A stretch of 64,000 nucleotides of DNA from Streptomyces sp. NBC_00273 (GTDB lineage: Bacteria > Actinomycetota > Actinomycetes > Streptomycetales > Streptomycetaceae), in the NCBI RefSeq assembly GCF_036178145.1, contig NZ_CP108067.1:8509001-8573000 (forward strand). The letters run 5' to 3'. The notes under the pieces were generated by a model. That model was not told the origin of the DNA and made no database searches. It saw nothing but the letters and a program-made list of their open reading frames with translations. Positions 15,744-24,319 of this stretch are shown here, one piece after another. Within the stretch, counting starts at the first letter, position 1, and each line of letters begins with the position of its first letter. A program made the translations under genes and the position numbers.

Positions 15744-17855
15744 ATGGCGGAGTCCAGACTGATCCAGGGCCGTTACCGGTCGCTCGATCTGATCGGGCGC
15801 GGCGGCATGGGCGAAGTGTGGCGCGCCCGGGACGAATCGCTGGGCCGACAGGTCGCCGTGAAATGCCTCAAGCCGATCGGCGCCGAGCAGGACGCCCACT
15901 TCACCCAGGTGCTCCGCGAGCGGTTCCGGCGCGAGGCGCGCGTGGCCGCCTCCCTCCAGCACCGCGGGGTCACCGTCGTCCACGACTTCGGCGACGACAG
16001 CGCCGCGGGCGGCCCGCTCTACCTCGTCATGGAACTCCTCGAAGGCCGCAACCTCAGCCAGCTGCTGGAGGACAACGAGACGCGCCCGCTCCCCGTGGAC
16101 GTGGTCGTCGACATCGCCGAGCAGATGGCCGCCGCCCTCGGCTACACCCATGACCAGGGCGTCGTCCACCGGGACCTGAAACCCGCCAACATCATGCGGC
16201 TCACCGACGGCACCGTGAAGATCTGCGACTTCGGCATCGCCCGCCTCGCCCACGACATCGGCTTCACCGCCAAGCTCACCGGCGGCAGCATGGCCATGGG
16301 AACCCCGCACTACATGTCGCCCGAACAGATCGCGGGCGGCGAGGTCGACCACCGCAGCGACCTCTACTCCTTCGGCTGCGTCCTGTACGAGATCGCCACC
16401 GGTGCCCCGCCCTTCGACCTCGGTGACTCCTGGTCGGTGCTGGTCGGCCACCGAGACAACGCGCCCGTGCCACTGCGCGAGCACCGCCCCGAGCTGCCCG
16501 GCTACTTCGACGAGGTGGTCCTGGACCTGCTCGCCAAGCGCCCCGAGGACCGGCCGGGCGACGCCCGCCACGTGCACCGCCGGCTCGTCGAGGCACGGCT
16601 GGGACCGGGCGGACTGCCCGGCGCCCAGGCCCCGCTCCCGCCCTGGGCCCGCGGCATGACCGCCGGCCGCAAGGCCGGCATCGACGCCCGGCCGGCGAGC
16701 GGCGAATGGGCGGTGCTCACCGGAGCCTGGACGGCCGCGCGCCCCGCGGGCGCGCAGCCGGTGCCGCGCCCGCGCGGCGCGTACCCCCCGGTCCATCCCG
16801 GCACCACCACCATCATCCGTCCCGCGGCCGAGGAGGACCCGCGGCTCACCGCCGCGTACGGATTCCCGCGCCCCGCCGGCCCGCGGGGCAACGGCCCCGA
16901 CGCGCTCGCCGCCGGCCACGCGCGCGCGTACGCCCTCAGCCGCGCGGGCCGGCCCGAGGAGGCGCTCGCCGGGTACGCGGCCGTGGCCGAGGGGCGCACG
17001 CGGGTACTCGGCGCGGACCACGCCGACACCCTCGCGGCGCGCCAGGAGACCGCGTACGAGTTGGGCCGGCTCGGGCGCCACCAGGAGGCGCACGACGTCT
17101 ACCGGGCGGTGCTCGTCGCCCGCGAGCGGACCACGGGCACGCTCCACCCCGACACCCTGCGCTGCCGGCACAACCTGGCCTGCGCGCTCGGTGCGCTGGG
17201 CCGGTACGCGGACGCCCACGCCGTCGCCGCCGAGGTCGCCGCCGACCGGGCGGCCGTCCTGGGCGCCGAGCACGCGGACACCCTGCTGACCCGCTACGAG
17301 GCGGCGTACGCGCTCGGCCGCCTGGAGCGCTGGCAGGAGGCCCTGGTCGCCTTCCACGAGGTCGGCGTCGTACGGGAGCGGGTGCTCGGCCGCGACCACC
17401 CCGACACCCTGGCCGCCCGCTACGAGGTCGGCATCGCGCTCGGCCGCACCGGCAACACGCAACAGGCCCTCGACCTGTTCCGGGGTCTGGTCCGCGACCG
17501 CACCCGCGCCTACGGGGTCACCGACCCCGAGACGCTGCGCGCCCGGCACGTCCTCGGCGTCAACCTGGGCCGGCTGGAGCGCTGGGCGGAAGCGGTGGCC
17601 GAGGCGCGCCAGGTGAGCGCCCTGCGCGCCGAGGTGCTCGGGCCCGAGCACCCGGACACGCTGGTCAGCCGCCGGGAGTTGGCCGGAGGGCTGGGCCGGC
17701 TGGGCCGCTGGGACGAGGCGCTGCCCATCTACCGCGACATCTCCGGCATCCGCGAGCGGTCCCTCGGCGACGAACATCCCGACACGGCCCTGGCCCACGC
17801 CGACGAGGCCCACTGTCTGGAGCGGCTCGGCCAGGTGTGCTACCAAGAGCCATGA
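15744..17855 (+). CDS. Ser/Thr protein kinase with C-terminal TPR repeats
   Basis: This 703-residue soluble Hanks-type kinase has a kinase domain at residues 10-275. Its glycine loop is GRGGMGEV, with Lys40, catalytic Asp144 in VHRDLKPAN and DFG at 162-164. A Pro/Ala-rich linker (about 290-385) joins it to about seven 42-residue TPR units of the kinesin-light-chain style (HPDTL-type spacers) at about 390-700. There is no transmembrane segment and no PASTA domain, unlike PknB. The TPRs probably bind a partner or substrate. Its TGA overlaps the ATG of the flavoprotein gene, so the kinase may act on that enzyme, which is an inference. Confidence 0.93.
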   Translation: MAESRLIQGRYRSLDLIGRGGMGEVWRARDESLGRQVAVKCLKPIGAEQDAHFTQVLRERFRREARVAASLQHRGVTVVHDFGDDSAAGGPLYLVMELLEGRNLSQLLEDNETRPLPVDVVVDIAEQMAAALGYTHDQGVVHRDLKPANIMRLTDGTVKICDFGIARLAHDIGFTAKLTGGSMAMGTPHYMSPEQIAGGEVDHRSDLYSFGCVLYEIATGAPPFDLGDSWSVLVGHRDNAPVPLREHRPELPGYFDEVVLDLLAKRPEDRPGDARHVHRRLVEARLGPGGLPGAQAPLPPWARGMTAGRKAGIDARPASGEWAVLTGAWTAARPAGAQPVPRPRGAYPPVHPGTTTIIRPAAEEDPRLTAAYGFPRPAGPRGNGPDALAAGHARAYALSRAGRPEEALAGYAAVAEGRTRVLGADHADTLAARQETAYELGRLGRHQEAHDVYRAVLVARERTTGTLHPDTLRCRHNLACALGALGRYADAHAVAAEVAADRAAVLGAEHADTLLTRYEAAYALGRLERWQEALVAFHEVGVVRERVLGRDHPDTLAARYEVGIALGRTGNTQQALDLFRGLVRDRTRAYGVTDPETLRARHVLGVNLGRLERWAEAVAEARQVSALRAEVLGPEHPDTLVSRRELAGGLGRLGRWDEALPIYRDISGIRERSLGDEHPDTALAHADEAHCLERLGQVCYQEP

Positions 17856-19420
17856 CGACCTTCGGGCGGGACGTGTACGACGACGTGATCGTGGGCGGCG
17901 GGCACAACGGCCTGGTGGCCGCCGCGTACCTGGCGCGGGCGGGCCGCTCGGTGCTGGTCCTGGAGCGGCTCGGGAACACGGGCGGGGCGGCGATCTCCAG
18001 CCGCCCCTTCGTGGGCGTCGACGCCAGACTGTCGCGCTACTCGTACCTCGTCTCCCTGCTCCCGTCGAAGATCGTGCGCGACCTGGACCTGCGGTTCGCG
18101 GTGCGCCGCCGCACGATCTCCTCGTACACGCCCACCGAACGGGGCGGGCGGCCCGGCGGACTCCTCGTCGGCGGCGGAGAGCAGCGCACCCGGGAGTCCT
18201 TCGCGCGGCTGACCGGCTCGGAGCGGGAGTACGAGAGCTGGCGCGCCTTCTACGGGACCACCGGGCGGGTCGCCGAGAAGGTGTTCCCGACCCTGACCGA
18301 GCCCCTGCCCACGCGGGCGGAGCTGCGGGCCCGGATCGACGACGAGGCCGCCTGGCGGATGCTCTTCGAGGAGCCCCTCGGGCAGGCCGTGGAGCGGAAC
18401 TTCGCCGACGACCTGGTCCGCGGGGTGGTCCTGACGGACGGGCTGATCGGCACCTTCGCGGACGCGCACGACCCCTCCCTCGCGCAGAACCGCTGCTTCC
18501 TCTACCACGTCATCGGTGGTGGGACCGGCGACTGGGACGTGCCCGTGGGCGGCATGGGCGCGTTGACGGACGCCCTCGCGGCGGCGGCCCGGGCGGCCGG
18601 TGCCGAGATCGCGACCGGCCACGAGGTGCTGCGGATCGACACGGACGGGGTCGCCCCGGCCGAGGTGGTGTTCCGCACGGCGACCGGGGAGGGCCGGGTC
18701 GTCGGCCGCACGGTCCTGGTGAACGCCTCGCCGCAGGCCCTGGCCGAACTCCTCGGCGAAGCCCCGCCGGAGGGCGCGGCCCCGGCCCCCGAGGGCGCCC
18801 AGCTCAAGGTCAACATGCTGCTGCGCCGACTGCCCCGGCTCCGGGACACCTCGGTGGACCCGAGCGAGGCCTTCGGCGGCACCTTCCACATCGCCGAGGG
18901 CTACGCCGAGCTCGCCCGCGCCTACGCGGAGGCCGCCTCCGGCGAACTGCCCTCCGTACCGCCCTCGGAGATCTACTGCCACTCCCTGACCGACCCGACG
19001 ATCCTCGGCCCGGAACTGGTGGAGCAGGGCTACCAGACCCTCACCCTCTTCGGCCTGCACGCGCCGGCCAGGCTGTTCGGACACGACAACCAGCAGGCCC
19101 GCGAGGTCCTGCTGACGGCCACCCTCGCGCAGCTCGACGCGCACCTGGCCGAACCGCTCACCGACTGCCTCGCCTTCGACGCGGACGGCCGCCCGTGCAT
19201 CGAGGCGAAGACCCCGCTGGACCTGGAGCGCGAACTGCGGCTGCCCGGCGGCCACATCTTCCACCGGGACCTGTCCTGGCCCTACGCCGACCATGGCGGT
19301 CGGTGGGGCGTGGAGACCGCCCACCGCAACGTCCTGCTGTGCGGGGCGGGCGCGGTCCGCGGCGGCGGAGTCAGCGGGGTCCCCGGACACAACGCGGCGA
19401 TGGCGGTACTCGGACACTAG
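17852..19420 (+). CDS. phytoene-desaturase-like FAD-dependent oxidoreductase
   Basis: This 522-residue flavoprotein has an N-terminal Rossmann dinucleotide motif (DDVIVGGGHNGLVAAAYLARAG, residues 10-30) and the C-terminal FAD segment LLCGAGAVRGGGVSGVPG near 495-512. Overall it resembles the CrtI/PYROXD2 oxidoreductase family. Start ATG 17852 overlaps the kinase stop (ATGA). No phytoene synthase or other carotenoid genes are near, so carotenoid desaturation is unlikely. The TAG stop at 19418-19420 is part of a CTAG tetramer, the site where a MITE-like element has inserted directly after the gene without disrupting it. Confidence 0.88.
   Translation: MTTFGRDVYDDVIVGGGHNGLVAAAYLARAGRSVLVLERLGNTGGAAISSRPFVGVDARLSRYSYLVSLLPSKIVRDLDLRFAVRRRTISSYTPTERGGRPGGLLVGGGEQRTRESFARLTGSEREYESWRAFYGTTGRVAEKVFPTLTEPLPTRAELRARIDDEAAWRMLFEEPLGQAVERNFADDLVRGVVLTDGLIGTFADAHDPSLAQNRCFLYHVIGGGTGDWDVPVGGMGALTDALAAAARAAGAEIATGHEVLRIDTDGVAPAEVVFRTATGEGRVVGRTVLVNASPQALAELLGEAPPEGAAPAPEGAQLKVNMLLRRLPRLRDTSVDPSEAFGGTFHIAEGYAELARAYAEAASGELPSVPPSEIYCHSLTDPTILGPELVEQGYQTLTLFGLHAPARLFGHDNQQAREVLLTATLAQLDAHLAEPLTDCLAFDADGRPCIEAKTPLDLERELRLPGGHIFHRDLSWPYADHGGRWGVETAHRNVLLCGAGAVRGGGVSGVPGHNAAMAVLGH
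19417..19420. repeat. CTAG target site, left of the MITE-like element
   Basis: This is the first of three CTAG tetramers (19417-19420, 19581-19584, 20638-20641) that bound the two adjacent mobile elements. It includes the stop codon of the flavoprotein gene. Confidence 0.7.
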
Positions 19421-19580
19421 GCCCTGTCGTCAAAGTCCCGTCGGGCGCGCGACGCCCGGCACCGCACCTCGCCGCGTTGTCGGGGCACCCGAGTACGTCC
19501 AGTACACGGGCGCCCCTCCGCCTTGCGATGCACGGCACCGGACGCCGCGCGCCTTGCCGACGCCACTTTGACGACAGGAC
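19421..19580. mobile_element. 160-bp MITE-like element with long inverted repeats
   Basis: The element starts GCCCTGTCGTCAAAGT and ends ACTTTGACGACAGGAC, so its termini match at 15 of 16 positions. The pairing continues imperfectly for a further 35-40 bp, so the strand could fold into a long hairpin. It is flanked by CTAG on both sides, as expected for a 4-bp target duplication. It encodes no protein. The termini suggest mobilisation by a full-length Streptomyces IS with the same ends, which is not in this window. Confidence 0.75.
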
Positions 19581-19584
19581 CTAG

Positions 19585-20637
19585 GTGTATTGATCACGAG
19601 CGTTGTTGACACTCGGCAGGTCTTGAACATGGCGAAGACCTCCGGTGTGGTGGGAGCTGTCTAGGAACTCACCGCACGGAGGTCTTCGTGTCCCACCGTA
19701 ATGCCCGGCTGACCGTCTTCGGTAGGCGCCTGCTGGTCGAACGAGTCGTATCGGGCCGCCCGGTCGCCCACGTGGCCGCCGAGATGGGCATCTCGCGGGC
19801 CACCGCCCACAAATGGATGCGCCGGTGGCGGACGGAAGGCGAGGCCGGACTGCACGACCGATCCAGCCGGCCACGCACGACACCGCACCGGACTTCGGCC
19901 GCCATCGAGGCGAGGGTCTGTGACCTGCGCCGGACCCGCAAACTGGGGCCCGCCCGCATCGGCCCGGTCCTGGGACTGCCCGCCTCGACCGTCCACCGCA
20001 TTCTGACCCGGCATGGTCTGCACCGCCTGGCCTGGATCGACCGCCCGACCGGCACCCCGATCCGCCGCTACGAACGCGAGCGACCCGGCGAGCTCATCCA
20101 CGTCGACGTGAAGAAGCTCGGCCGGATCCCCGACGGCGGCGGCCACCGTGTCCTGGGCCGCGACGCGGGCCGACCCATCCGCGGCATGGGCTTCGACTAC
20201 GTCCACTCCGCGGTCGACGACCACTCCCGCCTGGCCTACAGCGAGATCCACCCGGACGAGAAAGTCGCGACGTGCGCAGGCTTCCTCACACGCGCCGCCG
20301 CGTTCTTCCACACCCAGGGCATCACCCGCATCGAACGCGTTCTCACCGACAACGCGTGGGCCTACCGCAAAGGCCTGGCCTGGAAGGCCGTCCTGGCCGA
20401 CCTCGGCGCTGCCGGAAGGCTCACCCGTGCCTACCGGCCTCAGACCAACGGCAAGGTCGAACGTTTCAACCGCACCCTCCTCGACGAGTGGGCCTACCTA
20501 CGGCCCTACACCTCGAACGACGAGCGGACCGCGGCCCTGGCAGACTTCCTCCACACCTACAACCATCACCGCTGCCACACCGCACTCGACGGCAAGCCAC
20601 CCATCAGCCGCGTGAACAACCCTGCGGGTCAATACAC
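19585..20637 (+). mobile_element. IS481-family insertion sequence
   Basis: This 1053-bp element is bounded by imperfect terminal repeats. The left end is GTGTATTGATCACGAGCGTT, and the inverted right end is GTGTATTGACCCGCAGGGTT. CTAG flanks it at 19581-19584 and 20638-20641, consistent with a 4-bp duplication. It carries one transposase gene, which reaches the right end. The left CTAG is shared with the MITE-like element, so the two inserted side by side at copies of the same tetramer. It looks intact and potentially active. Confidence 0.88.
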
Positions 20638-20641
20638 CTAG
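19688..20641 (+). CDS. IS481-family transposase
   Basis: This 317-residue DDE transposase has an N-terminal helix-turn-helix (residues 20-60, AEMGISRATAHKWMRRWR) and an rve integrase core at about 120-300. The acidic triad is Asp in LIHVDVKKL, Asp in VLTDNAWAY and Glu in NGKVERFNRT. The GTG start at 19688 follows GGAGG. The last codons are CAA TAC ACC TAG. The element itself ends at 20637, so the stop codon is provided by the flanking CTAG target tetramer rather than by the element. No frameshift is seen. Confidence 0.93.
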   Translation: MSHRNARLTVFGRRLLVERVVSGRPVAHVAAEMGISRATAHKWMRRWRTEGEAGLHDRSSRPRTTPHRTSAAIEARVCDLRRTRKLGPARIGPVLGLPASTVHRILTRHGLHRLAWIDRPTGTPIRRYERERPGELIHVDVKKLGRIPDGGGHRVLGRDAGRPIRGMGFDYVHSAVDDHSRLAYSEIHPDEKVATCAGFLTRAAAFFHTQGITRIERVLTDNAWAYRKGLAWKAVLADLGAAGRLTRAYRPQTNGKVERFNRTLLDEWAYLRPYTSNDERTAALADFLHTYNHHRCHTALDGKPPISRVNNPAGQYT

Positions 20642-20863
20642 GCCGTACGGGTGGATCATGCGTGCCCCGTTTGGTCGGCGGGCCGGGTGCGCGGGCCCGG
20701 CCACGCCCCGGAATCGGGGGTGTCCGGGGCCGCGGCGCGCGGTGCGGCGCGCAGGCGGCGGAGCTTGCCCGGGACGGCAGCGGTTTTGCAGGCTGTCCGT
20801 TGCCGGTCCCTCCGCGGCCAGTCGGCCCGGGGACGGCAGTCAGCCGAGGGAAGGAACCGCCCC

Positions 20864-21271
20864 GTGTCCGCCGCACTCTCCGACGACCTGAAGAAACTCA
20901 TCGACGACGGCCCGGTCTTCGCGACCGTGGCCACGATCCAGCCGGACGGCAGCCCGCAGCTGTCGGTCACCTGGCTCACCCGGGACGGCGACGACCTGCT
21001 GGTCTCCACGACGGTCGGCCGCCGCAAGGAGAAGAACCTGCGCGCGGACCCGCGGATCACGGTCATGATCAACCCGGCGAACGCGCCCTACACCTACGCC
21101 GAGGTCCGCGGCACCGCCCACCTGACCACGGAGGGCGGCCAAGAGCTGATCAACGAGCTGTCGCGCAAGTACACGGGCAAGGACTACGCGGACTTCAACC
21201 CGGCGTCGAAGGACGACGCCGAGCGCGTCGTCGTCCGCGTCAGCCCGCGCAAGGTCGTCGGCTCGATCTGA
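20864..21271 (+). CDS. PPOX-class F420-dependent oxidoreductase
   Basis: This 135-residue split-barrel protein is typical of small actinobacterial F420H2-dependent reductases. It has FATVATIQPDGSPQLSVTWL (residues 19-38), VSTTVGRRKEKNLRADPRITV and the tryptophan-poor C-terminal strand RVVVRVSPRKVVG. Start GTG 20864 follows AAGGA. It converges on another F420-type reductase gene at 21326-21778, with a strong shared hairpin between them. Such enzymes reduce quinones, biliverdin or unsaturated lactones; the substrate here is unknown. Confidence 0.88.
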   Translation: MSAALSDDLKKLIDDGPVFATVATIQPDGSPQLSVTWLTRDGDDLLVSTTVGRRKEKNLRADPRITVMINPANAPYTYAEVRGTAHLTTEGGQELINELSRKYTGKDYADFNPASKDDAERVVVRVSPRKVVGSI

Positions 21272-21279
21272 CGCACGCA

Positions 21280-21318
21280 GGCCGGGCCGGCGGGAGGAAG
21301 GCTCCCGCCGGCCCGGCC
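21280..21318. terminator. bidirectional terminator, 17-bp perfect stem
   Basis: The arms at 21280-21296 and 21302-21318 are perfectly complementary over 17 bp around a 5-base loop. The hairpin lies between the stops of two convergent reductase genes and should terminate both. Confidence 0.85.
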
Positions 21319-21325
21319 GCCGGGG

Positions 21326-21778
21326 TCATCCAGCGGGTTCGATGACGACGATCGGGATCTCGCGGTCCGTCTTGGCCTGGTACTCGTCGTACGCGGGCCA
21401 GTGCCCGACCATCACCGGCCAGTACGCGGCGCGTTCCTCGGGGGTGGCGGTACGGGCCGTGCCCTGCATGGTCTTCGGGCCGACCTGGATGCGGACCGCG
21501 GGGTGCTCGGAGAGGTTCCGGTACCACAGCGGGTGCGCGGGGTCGCCCCCCTTGGAGGCGACGACCAGGTAGGCGCCGCCTTCGGCCTCGCCGTAGATGA
21601 GCGGGGTCCGCACGGGCTTGCCGGACACCCGGCCCAAGGTGGTGAGCAGAAGGGTCTGGGTGCCGTTCCAGTACTGGCCCTCGGAGCCGCCCGAGCCCAC
21701 GTACAGCTTGACGTGGTCCAGCTGCCAGGTCCCCTCCTTGGGGTCGGTCGGGTGGTCCCAGTCGATGTCGGTCGTCAT
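21326..21778 (-). CDS. deazaflavin (F420)-dependent nitroreductase-family protein
   Basis: This 150-residue protein is of the Ddn/DUF385 family. The signatures LLLTTLGRVSGKPVRTPLIYGE (about residues 42-63), YLVVASKGGDPAHPLWYRNL (about 69-88) and PVMVGHWPAYDEYQAKTDREIPIV (about 121-144) are all present. These enzymes use reduced F420; the founding member activates the drug pretomanid and probably works on quinones at the membrane. The start ATG is at 21778. It lies 41 bp after the monooxygenase gene in the same direction and may be co-transcribed with it. Confidence 0.9.
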   Translation of the reverse strand: MTTDIDWDHPTDPKEGTWQLDHVKLYVGSGGSEGQYWNGTQTLLLTTLGRVSGKPVRTPLIYGEAEGGAYLVVASKGGDPAHPLWYRNLSEHPAVRIQVGPKTMQGTARTATPEERAAYWPVMVGHWPAYDEYQAKTDREIPIVVIEPAG

Positions 21779-21818
21779 GTGACTCCGCCTGCCTCTGCGT
21801 CGAAACGGTCAGCGAACC

Positions 21819-23027
21819 TCACCAACGAGTGGCAACGCCCGCGGGCACGGTGCCCATTCCGTCGGGGAGCGCGAATCCCTCGAACAGCGCCGCCATCGCA
21901 CGGGTCGCGGCCCGGGCCGGGGTGGCGCGGACCGCGAGGTCGCGGACGGCCACCGCGAGGGGGTGGGTGAGGGCGGCGACCCGGCCCGCCCGGCGGGCGC
22001 GGACGCGGATGGCGTCGGTGCGTGCGCAGCGGGCCGCGCTGTAGGCGGCGAGGGCGGCCGGGACGTCCGCGGCGTCGATGCCCGCCAGGAGGTGGCCGAG
22101 GACCGCGGCGTCCTCGACGGCCTGGCAGCCGCCCTGGCCCAGGTTGGGGGTCATGGCGTGGGCGGCGTCGCCGAGCCAGGCCAGGCGCCCGCGGTGGAAG
22201 CGGGGGAGCGGGGCCGCCAGGTCGTACAGGTCGTGCTGGAGCACGGCCGCCGGGTCGATCCGCTCCAGCAGGGCCGGGATCGGGTCGTGCCAAGTGCCGT
22301 AGCGGCGCAGGAGTTCGGCGCGGACGTCGGCGGGACGACGGCCGGCGGGGACGACGGCGGTGGCGTAGAGGTAGGTCCGGCCGTCGGCGAGCGGGACCAC
22401 GCCGAAGCGCTCGCCGCGGCCCCAGGTCTCGGCGGTCGCCGTCCCCGCGCTGTTCGCGGCGGCGGGCAGGACCGTGCGCCAGGCGGTCTCCCCGCTGTGG
22501 TGGAGGCCGGGGTGGTCCGGGAAGTACTGGCGGCGCAGGGGGCTGTGGATGCCGTCGGCGGCGATGACGAGATCGGCGCCGTGAAGATCGCCGGCGTCGG
22601 TGCGGACCACCGGGGCACCGTCGGCGTCGTCCACCGAGGTGACGGCGACGCCGTAGCGGATCGCCGTGGCGGGCAGGGCGGAGGCCAGGGCGTCGGCCAG
22701 CGCCGAGCGGTGCAGGGCGAGCGGCGGGCCACCGAAGCGGGCGGCCAGCGCGGCGGTGTCGGCGCGGCTGAGCCAGCGGCCGTCCGGGCGGCGCAGGCCC
22801 ATCGCCGCGGGGACGGTGCGGCCCGCTGAGCGGGTGATGTCGAAGCCGATGGTGTCGAAGGCGCGCAGGGCGTTGGGGGCGAGCACGATCCCGGCGCCGA
22901 CCGCGGTCGGCCCGGCCGCCCGCTCGCACACGATGACCCGCCAGCCGTGACGGTGCAGGGCCACGGCCGCGGTGAGCCCGCCGATCCCCGCTCCTGCCAC
23001 GACCGCGTGACGCTGAACCGTCGCCAT
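21819..23027 (-). CDS. FAD-dependent aromatic monooxygenase (salicylate hydroxylase-like)
   Basis: This 402-residue class A flavin monooxygenase has the GxGxxG motif in VVAGAGIGGLTAAVALHRHG (residues 9-28), the DG motif in DLVIAADGIHSPLRR near residue 150 and the GD motif in WLGDAAHAMTPNLGQGGCQAVED near 283-305. No membrane segment is seen. Start ATG 23027. It is divergent from a TetR gene with twin palindromes between them, so it is very probably the regulated target. A phenolic substrate is likely but not identifiable. Confidence 0.9.
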   Translation of the reverse strand: MATVQRHAVVAGAGIGGLTAAVALHRHGWRVIVCERAAGPTAVGAGIVLAPNALRAFDTIGFDITRSAGRTVPAAMGLRRPDGRWLSRADTAALAARFGGPPLALHRSALADALASALPATAIRYGVAVTSVDDADGAPVVRTDAGDLHGADLVIAADGIHSPLRRQYFPDHPGLHHSGETAWRTVLPAAANSAGTATAETWGRGERFGVVPLADGRTYLYATAVVPAGRRPADVRAELLRRYGTWHDPIPALLERIDPAAVLQHDLYDLAAPLPRFHRGRLAWLGDAAHAMTPNLGQGGCQAVEDAAVLGHLLAGIDAADVPAALAAYSAARCARTDAIRVRARRAGRVAALTHPLAVAVRDLAVRATPARAATRAMAALFEGFALPDGMGTVPAGVATRW

Positions 23028-23073
23028 GACGAGTCCCCCGCTTCCTCTTCCTCGGTACTCCTCCGGCCGGATC

Positions 23074-23089
23074 CTCTACATGTGTAGAG
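23074..23089. promoter_or_regulatory. TetR operator, proximal to the monooxygenase
   Basis: CTCTACATGTGTAGAG is a perfect 7-2-7 inverted repeat, 47 bp upstream of the monooxygenase start. It shares its arms exactly with the second site at 23101-23120; the centres are 29 bp apart. Confidence 0.85.
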
Positions 23090-23100
23090 TCCGATGCCAT

Positions 23101-23120
23101 CACTCTACACATGTAGAGTG
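23101..23120. promoter_or_regulatory. TetR operator, overlapping the tetR start region
   Basis: CACTCTACACATGTAGAGTG is a perfect 9-2-9 inverted repeat lying directly before the tetR start codon. Binding here should block tetR transcription, and binding to the pair should repress both divergent genes. Confidence 0.85.
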
Positions 23121-23125
23121 TGTCG

Positions 23126-23788
23126 ATGTCCACCCCTCGCAAGAGCCCGCCCGCGGCGGATCGCAGAACGCTGATCGCCGACACGGCGATCGACCTCGTC
23201 GCCGCCGCCGGGCTCCGGGGGCTGACCCATCGCGCGGTCGACGGCGCGGCGGGACTGCCGGCCGGCAGCACCTCGTACTACTTCCGTACGAGGACGGCGC
23301 TGATCGGAGCTTGCTACCAGCGGCTGGCCGAGCTGGACCTGGGCGATCTCGGCGATGTCGGTGATCCAGCGGGCCTCGGTGACCTCGGGGGCGCTCCCGC
23401 GTCCGAGGGTCCGCCCGCGGCCCCGGCGGTGGACCGGGAGGCGGCCGCGGCCGCGCTGGCCGGACTGCTGCACCGCTGGCTCACGGTGGGCCGCGCGCGC
23501 CAGCTGGCCCGCTTCGAACTCAGTCTGGAAGCGGCCCGCAATCCCGAACTGGAGGCGGACTTCCATCGGGCGGGGCAGGGGGCCCGGGTCCGCGCCGCGG
23601 GCATCCTCGCCGCGCTCGGCGCGCAGCGGCCCGAGGAGGCCGCCGAACTGCTGGTCGCCTGGACGGACGGGCTCCTCTACGACCGGCTGGCCGGTGCCCT
23701 CGCCCGCTCCCGCCCGGCCCCGGACCTCGCCGAACTGGCCTCCGTCACCCGGCGGATGCTCGACGCGGTCCTCGCCCACGCGGCCTGA
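23126..23788 (+). CDS. TetR-family transcriptional regulator
   Basis: This 220-residue regulator has an N-terminal helix-turn-helix at about residues 15-60 (IADTAIDLVAAAGLRGLTHRAVDGAAGLPAGSTSYYFRTR). The C-terminal ligand domain is helical. Start ATG 23126 is chosen; an in-frame GTG at 23120 would add two residues. There is no good ribosome site for either, so the mRNA may be leaderless. It is divergent from the monooxygenase gene and probably represses both through the twin palindromes. The inducer is probably the enzyme's substrate. Confidence 0.9.
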   Translation: MSTPRKSPPAADRRTLIADTAIDLVAAAGLRGLTHRAVDGAAGLPAGSTSYYFRTRTALIGACYQRLAELDLGDLGDVGDPAGLGDLGGAPASEGPPAAPAVDREAAAAALAGLLHRWLTVGRARQLARFELSLEAARNPELEADFHRAGQGARVRAAGILAALGAQRPEEAAELLVAWTDGLLYDRLAGALARSRPAPDLAELASVTRRMLDAVLAHAA

Positions 23789-24319
23789 CCCGAAAGGCGC
23801 CGGGTGCTGCGGGTGCTGCGGGTCGTCGCGCCGTTGCGCGAAGCCGTGGGCACCTGCGCAGTGGGGGAGGGGCAGGTGCCCACGGGGGCGGCCGCGGGCC
23901 GCTCGCCGGTTCGGCCGCCGCTTTTCAGCGTAGGACGTTCCGGGCCGACAGGGGATGGCGAGCGCGGTCCGGGCCCCCGGCCGGAGGCCGGGAACCTTCC
24001 GGGGTGGTTGACCGTTCATCCATACGTGGTGCGGGCAAGGGGCTGATGTCTCCGCCCCTCCCGATACGCCCTGGCCGGCCTCTCCCCCCCTGGCCGGCCG
24101 GGGCCCGCCCCGATCGGCCTCCCCCCGGCCGGTCGGGGCCCACGTCCCCCGACCGGCGCAAGGCGGGCGGCGTCCGGAAGTCCGCGCCGACGGGCCGGGA
24201 CGCACGCCCACGACCTGCCGGTTCGGCAGTCGGCCGGCAACCGGGCCGGGTGCCCGGTACCGTCCGCGCCGGACGGGACGGGAGGCCGCCGTGCCGGGTC
24301 GGGGCTACGTTCCGATGGC
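23789..24319. other. 531-bp gap without a recognisable gene
   Basis: Both strands are open over long stretches because of GC content, but no frame has a credible start, ribosome site or familiar sequence. The right half is very C/G-rich with several CTGGCCGG-type repeats (about 24070-24150). The promoter of the lipoprotein hydrolase gene must lie within the last 100 bp. I see no clear -10/-35 pair. Confidence 0.6.

Noticed and set aside
15615..17846. A 743-codon open frame opposite the Ser/Thr kinase
   Set aside because: It is antisense to a clear kinase-TPR gene, its composition is a mirror of high-GC codons, and it has no recognisable motif. It is a GC artefact.
17852..19420. A carotenoid biosynthesis role for the CrtI-like flavoprotein
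   Set aside because: No phytoene synthase, lycopene cyclase or GGPP synthase gene is nearby, and the sequence is nearer the PYROXD2 type.
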